Position numbers and translations under genes: made by a program. Below, one piece after another: positions 57,342 through 64,000 of a DNA stretch of 64,000 bases; position 1 is the stretch's first letter; each line of letters begins with the position of its first letter. This DNA comes from Hyphomicrobium_A sp963759735 (lineage in GTDB: Bacteria > Pseudomonadota > Alphaproteobacteria > Rhizobiales > Hyphomicrobiaceae). Where the stretch lies: contig CAVXAF010000001.1 of NCBI GenBank assembly GCA_963759735.1, positions 496,001 to 560,000 of the forward strand, in the 5' to 3' direction. A model generated the notes under the pieces. The model saw only the letters and a program-made list of their open reading frames with translations, had not been told where the DNA came from and did not search any database.

Positions 57342-58145
57342 GTGAGCGTACTGCGACGCAACAACGTGAAGGTGCTGGGCTCTGGCGAGCAGGCGATGGT
57401 GTTTGCCCATGGCTTCGGCTGCGACCAGAACATGTGGCGCTTCATTTGGCCAGCCTTCGCCGAGGAGTACCGCATCGTCCTCTTTGATCACGTAGGCTGC
57501 GGCGGTTCCGACCTCAATGCCTACGATGTCGACAAATACAGCTCCCTCGAGGGCTATGCAGACGACGTCATTGAGATATGCCGCGATCTCAAGATAACCC
57601 ATGGCGTCTTCGTCGGACATTCCGTCAGCGCCATGATCGGCGCCATTGCATCGGTCAAGGCACCCGACCTCTTCGACGAGCTCGTCATGATCGGGCCGTC
57701 ACCGCGCTACATTGATGACGTCGATTACACCGGCGGCTTCACTGAAGCGCAGATTTATGAGCTTCTCGACTTCCTTGACGCCAACCACATGGGCTGGTCG
57801 CAAGCCATGGCGCCGACTATCATGGGCAATCCCGACCGGCCGGAACTCGGAGAGGAGCTGACCAACTCGTTCTGCGCGACAGATCCAGAAATTGCTCGCC
57901 GTTTCGCCCGCGTCACCTTTCTGTCCGACAACCGCGCCGACCTGCCACGCGTCACCGCCCGCTCGCTCGTGCTGCAATGCTCGGAAGATGTGATCGCGCC
58001 CTTGGCCGTCGGCAAATATGTTGAACGCAACTTGCCGCATAGTGTCTTCGTGCTCCTTGAGGCCACCGGCCACTGCCCCAACCTTAGCGCTCCGAAAGAA
58101 ACGATCAGTGCTATGAGAAGCTTCCTGGAAAGCAGGGCTCGCTGA
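57342..58145 (+). CDS. RsbQ-like alpha/beta hydrolase
   Basis: 267 residues, the length of RsbQ and plant KAI2/D14. GTG start. FAHGFGCDQNMWRF is the oxyanion-hole loop, VFVGHSVSAMIGAIAS holds the nucleophile serine, CSEDVIAP the aspartate and LEATGHCPNLSAP the histidine. FDHVGCGGSDLNAYDVDKYSSLEGYADDVIEIC is nearly diagnostic of RsbQ relatives. In Bacillus subtilis RsbQ is needed for the PAS-PP2C phosphatase RsbP to sense energy stress. Here the gene lies 16 bases before a PAS hybrid histidine kinase, so it probably generates or delivers a signal to that kinase's PAS domain. The substrate is unknown. Confidence 0.9.
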   Translation: MSVLRRNNVKVLGSGEQAMVFAHGFGCDQNMWRFIWPAFAEEYRIVLFDHVGCGGSDLNAYDVDKYSSLEGYADDVIEICRDLKITHGVFVGHSVSAMIGAIASVKAPDLFDELVMIGPSPRYIDDVDYTGGFTEAQIYELLDFLDANHMGWSQAMAPTIMGNPDRPELGEELTNSFCATDPEIARRFARVTFLSDNRADLPRVTARSLVLQCSEDVIAPLAVGKYVERNLPHSVFVLLEATGHCPNLSAPKETISAMRSFLESRAR

Positions 58146-58161
58146 ACGCTTCCACAAACCC

Positions 58162-59656
58162 ATGACACACGAGATCGATGACCTTGAGGACCTGTTTGAG
58201 AACGCCCCCTGCGGCTACGTCTCCGCAGGGCCAGACGGCCGGATCACCAAGGCGAACCTCACCTTCGCCACCTGGCTCGGTCGCGACCGCAGTGACCTGG
58301 TCGGTCATCGCTTCCAGGACTTTCTCAATATCGCGGGCAAGATCTACTATGAAACCCATTTCGCGCCCTTGATGCGCATGCAGGGCTTCTTCAACGAAGT
58401 CGCGCTCGACCTTACGCGCGCCGACGGCTCCACCCTTTCGGTACTCGTCAACGCCCTGGAGCGACGTGACGAAACGGGGGCGCTGCGCTTTGTCCGCTTC
58501 ACCATCTTCAATGCCTCGGACCGCCGCCGCTACGAACGCGAGCTTCTGGAGGCCCGCCGCGCGGCCGAGAAGGCCAACATCGAACTGCTCGAACTCAACC
58601 GCACGCTGGAGAAGCGCATCACCGAGGCTGTCGAGGCCCGCCTTCAAACGGAGGCTGCTCTTCACCAGGTCCAGAAGATGGAAGCTGTCGGCCAGCTCAC
58701 GGGCGGCATCGCCCACGACTTCAACAATATGCTCGCCGTCGTTGTCGCCGCGCTCGATCTCATCGAGCGCCGTCTGGCGAAGGGTGACGACGTTTCCAAA
58801 TATCTCGCCGCCGCCAGGGATGGGGCGGCCAGGGCTGCTTCGCTCACCAGGCGCCTGCTCGCCTTCTCGCGCCAGCAGCCGCTGTCGCCTGAGCCGCTAG
58901 ACGCCAACGATATGGTGACGGGGATGTCGGAGCTGCTCTCCCGCACGCTCGGCGAGACGGTGCAGCTTCAAACGGTGCTCGCCGGCGACCTCTGGAAGGT
59001 TCATGCCGACAAGAGTCTGCTCGAAAACGCCATCCTCAACCTTGCAATCAACGCGCGCGACGCCATGCCCGAGGGCGGTCAGCTCACCATCGAGACCGCA
59101 AACAGCCATCTCGGCGAGGCCCATGCGGTCCAGCATGAGGTGCAGCCGGGCGAGTATATGATGGTCGCCGTCACGGACACGGGAACGGGGATGAGCCCCG
59201 AAGTCATGGCCAAGGCGTTCGATCCGTTCTTCACCACCAAGGGGCCGGGCAAGGGCACCGGGCTGGGGCTCAGCCAAGTTTTCGGGTTCGTGAAGCAGTC
59301 GGGCGGCCAAATCAAAATCTATTCCGAGCAGGGCCAAGGCACGTCGATCAAGATCTACGTACCTCGGCTCTGCGGCGCGGTCGAGGCACCGACGCAAAGC
59401 GGTATCCAAAAAGCTCGTGCGCGGCGTGCGGATCCGAGGTTGTACTCGTCGTGGAGGATGACGAGCAGGTGCTGGCGCTCACCGCGCAGATGCTCCGCGA
59501 TCTGGGCTACGGCGTGATCGAAGCGCGCGGACGGCGCGGACGCGCTTAGCGCGCTCGCAGAGCACCCCGAAATCCGCCTCCTCTTTACGGACGTCGTCAT
59601 GCCGGACATGGATGGCCGACATCGGGGCAAAAGTCAGGATGGTGTTGGACGCCTAG
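58162..59656 (+). pseudogene. PAS hybrid histidine kinase with damaged receiver, partner of RsbQ-like hydrolase
   Basis: The first 420 residues are intact: an N-terminal PAS (DLEDLFENAPCGYVSAGPDGRITKANLTF), a coiled coil (ARRAAEKANIELLELNRTLEKRI), the H-box (GGIAHDFNNMLAVVVAALDLI) and ATPase boxes NLAINARDAMPEGG, DTGTGMSPEV and GTGLGLSQVFGFV. After a shift near 59430 a receiver domain begins (VVLVVEDDEQVLALTAQML), shifts again near 59529 where an extra G would explain it, reaches LLFTDVVMPDMDG, and then jumps to GAKVRMVLDA and a stop, lacking about 45-50 residues including the usual KPF lysine. The kinase core may still work. Coupling to the RsbQ-like gene is strong (16-base gap). Confidence 0.8.
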
Positions 59657-59749
59657 ATCGGCCCAGCAGATTGGCCGATTTATACGGTTGGCCCCGGAGA
59701 TCGTGCGCCCATCCCTTACCTCCCGAGCAGCCCTCCCGCTCCGCCGAAA

Positions 59750-60735
59750 TCACCGCCCCCACCAAATCCGCCGCCAGGTAGTGATCGGTTTCCTATGTCG
59801 GGAATGGACGGGCGGTTCGGCAGGCGAGGAGCCTCTCGAAGATGCCGGAAAGTCGGTGGTCGATGGGATGACTCCAACCGCAGGTTGATCGGTTGGTAGT
59901 GGTTTCGACAGATCAGCTGGCGGCGAATCGAGCCCTAACGACGATGGGGCTTCGAGATTTGGCATCTTCGGCGCGATCACTGAGGGACGAAAAATCTTCA
60001 ACTGTTGCGTCGGATTAATCCCGATGGGTACTGGCGCGTTTGTCGGTGTCACCGTCAACCGCTTTGATCTTTTGTCCTGTGGCGGCCTCGAGTTTGGCAA
60101 CGTCCACGCTCCGGTTGGCAATACCGGAAGGTCCCCGGCCGTAGGTCGTGACATTCACCGTGGCACGCGCGGCAACCGCGTTGCGCGAAGCGGGCTCGTA
60201 ATGTGAAGCCATACCTCGTCTGCCGTAATACCGTTCGGAGACGAACACAGCCTGCGAGTAAAAAGCCGGCGATGTGCAAGCGTAGCTGCCATAGTAGTGG
60301 TCACCCTGCCAGTAAAAATCCGGTCCGACCGGCGCCCATCCAACATAGCCGCCGCCGTAACACCACTCGACCCAGGCGGGAGCCCATTGATAACCGGCAA
60401 TCCACACCCAGCCGTAACGCGTGCTCCAAGCCCACCGACCATAATGATAAACGACCCAGCCATACGGTTCGTCGGACACCCACATCCAGCCATAGTCTCG
60501 AGTGTAGACCCAGCTGCCGTAGGTGTACGGCCGCCATCCACGTGGCAGGTGCGTGGGGCGCCAGACGCGACCGTATTCGGGATCGTTGACCCAGTTGCCG
60601 TGCGCCGATAGGGTTTTGTCGAAGTAAGCGAAATCGACCGTCGCCGGCTCGTGCGCTATCGCTGACCGCAGTCCCAGCGGTAAGAAGCACACTAATCATT
60701 AAAACGACGACGAACGCCACACGCAGCAGCCGCAT
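59750..60735 (-). pseudogene. DUF6600-like exported Tyr/Trp-rich protein, frameshifted twice
   Basis: The signal peptide (RLLRVAFVVVLMISVLLTAGTAV) starts at 60735 in one frame; the body, in the next frame, repeats short Tyr/Trp/Gly modules such as YGRVWRPTHLPRGWRPYTYGSW, YGWVVYHYGRWAW and YGWVWIAGYQWAPAW, typical of DUF6600 proteins. A last frame gives the proline-rich tail (PVPIGINPTQQLKIFRPSVI). Shifts fall near 60655-60665 and 60040-60050. The protein should be in the periplasm or outer membrane. Function unknown. Confidence 0.75.
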
Positions 60736-61600
60736 GAAGAACCCCGAAGACGTTGCGGAATAAGGCTGATGACCTAATGCGGCCTTACGGTGGCGGCTAA
60801 TGCAGCCACTCGCGCGCAGCCGAGGTCCGCAAAACTACCTCTCTTATGATCTCGGGCCGGCAAAGGCCTGTCACGGCGCTCCGCTGGGTCCAGCGCAACG
60901 TGGCCTATTTCGGCGGCGATTTGAACAACGTCACCTTGGGCGGACGTCTGCGGGCGCCTTCGATACCGCTGCCAACATGTTGGCGCATCGAGCGCCGGGA
61001 TGATTGATCGGGCAATCATGCAGAGCTATCCGCCCACTAGCTGGCTGACCGCAGCCCTGCCGCTCACGCACCGCCTCCGTTGCTGATAGCGATCAGACGA
61101 CGGAATCCCGTTCGGCGGGCAGCTCAACGCCTTATATCGGCCAGAGGCGACATCGGGTAATTCAGACGAACTGAGCGCAACATCGCAACGGCTTTGCGGG
61201 ACGGGCGGACCTGCCCCTCCAACGGAATGCCGTGAACGCGCAGCGATCGACTTTGCGGGTGTTGGCGGCATGCGCCCTCGGTACGTCTCAGCTGGATGCG
61301 CTGTGGGTTTGGTCGAGGGCGGACCCGATGCGTGCCGGCAGTCGATTGGTTTGTTAGCTGAGTTGGGTGATGTCCGGAAAACGGCAAGTATGGTCGAGCT
61401 AGACGAAGGTCACCCAACTTAATCGCGTGTTCGACGCGGCATGGATGTTATTTGAAATTTGGTCGGCCAACGCCGGTTGATTCCGATGGCCTCCGCTGTT
61501 GGCCAAACGCATTATCGCCGCTGCTGCCACGGGCGAACGCGATCCTCGGCGTCTGAAGTTGATAGCGAATGGGGGCCATTATCAAGCATTGTCGTCGCCT
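60736..61600 (+). other. 865-base stretch with no supported gene
   Basis: Short frames on both strands lack recognisable features. The promoter for the DUF6600 gene should lie at its left end. Nothing else could be assigned. Confidence 0.35.
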
Positions 61601-61960
61601 TCACCGAACTCGGCCGGCGCTGGACATCGCCACCGCTATAGGAGCCGCCGTTGGTGAAACAAGTGAGCATCCTCTTTCGTGTGTGGCGAGTGACGGCGGC
61701 CGAGCGAGATCGAACGCACGAACGATTGGGTTCATAAACCCAGCCTCGTACTGCCGCGATGCAATAGCCTCCACTTCACTTCTGTATTCGCTGAACAGGT
61801 CTTCCACACCGACCTCGGATTCGCCATCAACCAGCGCGCGATTCCGCAGCGCACACTCACTCACCATGCAATGGACCACGTCGTTGTTGTCGCGCATTTC
61901 AAACAGTATTATGCCTAACAGTGGCTCGTACAAATGCCGGCTAGATGTTTGCAATTTCAT
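61601..61960 (-). CDS. Small hypothetical protein coupled to a membrane peptide
   Basis: 119 residues. The N-terminal half (LLGIILFEMRDNNDVVHCMVSECALRN) has a strand pattern reminiscent of DUF1488-like small proteins, but the match is weak. Its ATG overlaps the stop of a 29-residue membrane peptide gene by 4 bases, so both are probably made together. The C-terminal third (PPSLATHERGCSLVSPTA) is low complexity. Function unknown. Confidence 0.5.
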   Translation of the reverse strand: MKLQTSSRHLYEPLLGIILFEMRDNNDVVHCMVSECALRNRALVDGESEVGVEDLFSEYRSEVEAIASRQYEAGFMNPIVRAFDLARPPSLATHERGCSLVSPTAAPIAVAMSSAGRVR

Positions 61961-62046
61961 TGTCCGCCTCCATAGCCAACGAGTACTGCGAGCGAAATGA
62001 ACATTGCTAGGTGTGCGCCGATAAATAAGCTGACTTTGTTTTTCAT
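61957..62046 (-). CDS. 29-residue single-helix membrane peptide
   Basis: A tiny frame beginning MKNKVSLFIGAHLAMF and ending in glycines, a single membrane helix with a basic N-terminus. The start has an excellent ribosome-binding site (GGAGG, 6 bases before ATG). The stop overlaps the next gene's ATG (ATGA). The strong initiation signal and overlap support real translation; it may be a small-protein regulator or toxin-like peptide, but nothing else indicates that. Confidence 0.55.
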   Translation of the reverse strand: MKNKVSLFIGAHLAMFISLAVLVGYGGGQ

Positions 62047-62161
62047 GATTTCCTCCGCCGGCCTGGACAATTTACAACCCGTCTCCGGCTTGGGAGTTCC
62101 GAGAAGCACAAAACGCTTCCCGAACTGAGGGTTGTGCTGCTGCACGGAAAGGAGGTTTTTG

Positions 62162-62420
62162 ATGCCTGCGAAACTAGCAATAGTTGGCCTGGCCTAATTG
62201 GCCTTGCAAGTGTGGCGCACGCACAGGATGTGATCATTAAGATGACGCGCCTGTAGTTGAGCAAGGGCCCGCCGATGAGACGTTGACCCTTCAGCAGCCC
62301 GCGCCGGCCCCCCCCGCGTCTATGGGTGGACGATGCGCCCAGGACTGCGGAACGTTCCGTTACTGGAATGGTGAGCGCTGTGCAGATGCGCGCAACGAAC
62401 TGCCTGTCCCTGAGTACATC
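62162..62420 (+). pseudogene. Small exported cysteine-containing protein, frameshifted twice
   Basis: An ATG preceded by AAGGAGG starts MPAKLAIVGLA, interrupted by a stop; one base over it continues as IGLASVAHAQDVIIK (the rest of a signal peptide and cleavage site), and another base over as DDAPVVEQGPADETLTLQQP and GGRCAQDCGTFRYWNGERCADARNELP. The YWNG.RC.DAR ending is common in small exported proteins of Bradyrhizobium relatives. A strong terminator follows. Two frame changes leave no continuous product. Confidence 0.5.
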
Positions 62421-62422
62421 AG

Positions 62423-62453
62423 AAAAAACCCCGGCATTTCAGCTGGGGTTTTT
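62423..62453. terminator. Intrinsic terminator, probably bidirectional
   Basis: AAAAACCCC pairs with GGGGTTTTT across a loop that itself contains a small GC stem (GGC/AGCT-like). A-run before and T-run after mean it can act in both directions. It follows the small exported-protein gene. Confidence 0.85.
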
Positions 62454-62672
62454 GTTGACTGTATTGGGGGACAATTCCGCTTTGACGCTTTTTCATCCCT
62501 GGGCATCCGTCATCCGGGTGACGCCGGATGGGAATCCAGCCCGCAACGACACCTGCCAAACCGCGAGCAAAGATCTCCTCCATAATTGTACGTGACCTGA
62601 TGGAACATCCGGAAAACAAATCCGTTCCGCACGAGGGAGGGCATCGAAGAGCTAACAATCAGGAGACGTACT

Positions 62673-63752
62673 ATGAGAACTACTCCACTTCTGGCGGCGC
62701 TACTGATGCTCGGCGGCGTCAGCTGCGCAAACGCTCAGGAAGGTCCCCCAGAGGGGCCTACGAGCGCGTCAGAACGCGGGTCTTCGGCCGGGCAAGAGCG
62801 CGGCGCAGGCTCAGACGCCGGAGTAAGCAACCGCTCCGAAACAGGCGAGCAAAGCCCTGGCGCGAGCGGCAAGAATGCAGACAGCCCGAAGGGGCGCGCG
62901 GCTGAAAAATCGGATCGCCCAAACGAGAAGAGCAACGCCAGCCGCGCCGCCAGCGATGACGACAGTGGAAAGAAGTCGTCCAAGACCTCGGCCAAGTCCG
63001 CCTCTGATGATGCTTCGGGCTCCAAGCGCATGAGCCGCGAAGGTTCGGATACGACGGACAAGTCCGCGACGCCGAAGGACAGTTCTCCTGCCGACAAGAC
63101 GGATCGCAGCGCCACCGAAACGAGCAAGGGCACCACGATGGATCGGTCTGCTGAAACCAAGCCGTCAGGCGATAAAGCGAAACAGGTCGATCTGACCGGC
63201 GACAAGCGCACGAAAGTGCAGTCCGCCTTTCGGGATGTTGGCAGCAACGTCAAGCATCGTACCAATGTGGACATCGACATCTCCGTTGGCCGGCGCTTGC
63301 CGCGCGATTGGGACTTCGTACCGGTCCCCACCGCCGTCATCGCCATCGTGCCTGAGTATCGCGATTACTACTTCGCATATGTCGAGGACGAGTACGTCAT
63401 CGTCGAGCCCGACACTTACGAGGTCGTCGCTGTGCTTCCGGCTGAGAGCAGCCGCGCTGGCGCGTCCTCCGGTCGCCAGGCTGGCAGCGGTCAATGCTCG
63501 GCGCAGCTGTCGCTCAGCAGCAAGGAGCGTGAGCTGATCCTCGACAATGTGAGGGGCGGTCGTGAAGTCGACGTGTCCGACATCAGCGTCGGAGTCGAAG
63601 TCCCTAAGGGCGTCGAGCTTCTTCGTTTCCCAGATAGCGTGATCGCAGAAGCTCAGGTGCTCGAAGGCTGCCAGTACTTCGATGCCGGCGACGAGATCGC
63701 AATTGTCGACCCGAACGAAGAGAAGATCGTCCTCATCATCGTCAAGAGCTAG
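62673..63752 (+). CDS. Exported DUF1236-domain protein with disordered acidic/serine-rich region
   Basis: 359 residues. A signal peptide (LLAALLMLGGVSCANAQ) is followed by about 150 residues of low-complexity Ser/Lys/Asp/Ala sequence and then two DUF1236-type repeats: VPTAVIAIVPEYRDYYFAYVEDEYVIVEPDTYEVVAVLP (about residues 220-260) and a second, degenerate unit near the C-terminus (FPDSVIAEAQVLEGCQYFDAGDEIAIVDPNEEKIVLII). Ribosome-binding site CAGGAGA. DUF1236 proteins are periplasmic and common in Bradyrhizobium relatives; function unknown. Signal and repeats support export and possible surface or peptidoglycan contact. Confidence 0.88.
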   Translation: MRTTPLLAALLMLGGVSCANAQEGPPEGPTSASERGSSAGQERGAGSDAGVSNRSETGEQSPGASGKNADSPKGRAAEKSDRPNEKSNASRAASDDDSGKKSSKTSAKSASDDASGSKRMSREGSDTTDKSATPKDSSPADKTDRSATETSKGTTMDRSAETKPSGDKAKQVDLTGDKRTKVQSAFRDVGSNVKHRTNVDIDISVGRRLPRDWDFVPVPTAVIAIVPEYRDYYFAYVEDEYVIVEPDTYEVVAVLPAESSRAGASSGRQAGSGQCSAQLSLSSKERELILDNVRGGREVDVSDISVGVEVPKGVELLRFPDSVIAEAQVLEGCQYFDAGDEIAIVDPNEEKIVLIIVKS

Positions 63753-63758
63753 GGCAAA

Positions 63759-63788
63759 GGCATGAGAGGGCTCCAGCCCTCTCATGCC
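63759..63788 (+). terminator. Strong hairpin after the DUF1236 gene
   Basis: A 14-base stem (GGCATGAGAGGGCT pairing with AGCCCTCTCATGCC) with a CC loop, placed 6 bases after the stop. There is no T-run after it, so it may act as a transcript stabiliser or a Rho-type/weak terminator. Confidence 0.7.
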
Positions 63789-63830
63789 ACGAATTGAACA
63801 GTGACGACTCAAACTAGTAAGGAGAGTTCG

Positions 63831-64000
63831 ATGCGAATTGTTAAAGCAGTGTTGGCTTCTTTCGCTGTCCTAGCGCTCAGCTCCATGGCTGTCTCAGCGG
63901 CGGTTGTGTGCAACGACGAAGGTGATTGTTGGCGTGTGAAGGAGCGCCGCGATTACGGCCCCGAGCTGCGACTGCGCGTGCACGATGACGACTGGAAGTG
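63831..64000 (+). CDS. Small exported protein, cut by the window end
   Basis: The ATG at 63831 follows AAGGAGAG. The signal peptide (KAVLASFAVLALSSMAVSA) leads to VVCNDEGDCWRVKERRDYGPELRLRVHDDDWK, a pattern I associate with small VCN..GDCW..K..Y.YPPE.. proteins of Rhizobiales. The frame is open at the window edge, so length and C-terminus are unknown. It follows the DUF1236 gene and its hairpin. Confidence 0.78.
   Translation, partial: MRIVKAVLASFAVLALSSMAVSAAVVCNDEGDCWRVKERRDYGPELRLRVHDDDWK

Noticed and set aside
1..64000. tRNA or rRNA genes, attachment sites
   Set aside because: No cloverleaf-like sequence, rRNA segment or direct-repeat attachment site was recognised by reading; a covariance-model scan would settle it.

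Overview
The window looks like chromosomal DNA of an alphaproteobacterium of the order Hyphomicrobiales (Rhizobiales), closest in gene content to Nitrobacteraceae/Xanthobacteraceae. This rests on high GC, ATGA-overlapped operons, and small lineage-typical families (DUF1236, DUF6600, DUF5985-like proteins, an HWE kinase, a lysine-rich 47-residue protein). It is an inference from family content; no rRNA, tRNA or other marker gene was seen.

Layout. (1) 0.1-2.5 kb: two tandem transglutaminase-like genes, both frameshifted, and a small alpha/beta hydrolase. (2) 2.7-15.0 kb: a glucan locus with an OpgG/OpgD-family protein, a 1077-residue discoidin/(alpha/alpha)6 protein, a complete CUT1-type sugar ABC transporter (lipoprotein binding protein, two permeases, UgpC/MalK-type ATPase), a GH144-type glucanase and a GH1 beta-glucosidase. 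Together these suggest capture and degradation of beta-1,2-glucan. (3) 15.3-19.8 kb: a YdeP-type molybdopterin oxidoreductase, a trypsin-like protease, a GST and a small basic protein. (4) 20.0-26.4 kb: a signalling cluster of HATPase (RsbW-like), STAS antagonist, glutaminase, CHASE2-SpoIIE phosphatase, FecR protein and TPR/beta-barrel protein. This could form an outer-membrane-to-cytoplasm partner-switching relay. (5) 26.9-38.6 kb: mixed genes, including an EEP hydrolase, acyl-CoA dehydrogenase, CHASE3-PAS-GGDEF protein, winged-helix/DUF5985 operon, CPBP protease, homocysteine methyltransferase and TetR regulator.

(6) 39.0-50.9 kb: two exopolysaccharide modules arranged back to back. The minus-strand module has a GGDEF cyclase, an NfrB-like glycosyltransferase, a UDP-GlcNAc 2-epimerase and an HlyD adaptor. 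The plus-strand module has a PAS-GGDEF cyclase, an HlyD adaptor, a BcsA-like GT2 with a PilZ domain, and a GH5 hydrolase. Each carries its own c-di-GMP synthase. (7) 51-54.7 kb: a decayed stretch with a repeat peptide, broken DUF421 and DUF305-like genes, and a CusA remnant abutting an IS1182-like transposase remnant. (8) 54.7-59.7 kb: an HWE histidine kinase and receiver, then an RsbQ-like hydrolase next to a PAS hybrid histidine kinase. (9) 59.7-64 kb: small exported or envelope proteins (DUF6600, DUF1236 and others), the last cut by the window end.

A striking property of the whole window is that more than a dozen otherwise well-conserved genes are split by single frame changes, and two also lack internal segments. 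This points either to uncorrected sequencing/assembly errors or to real gene decay, and all broken-gene calls below should be read with that in mind.
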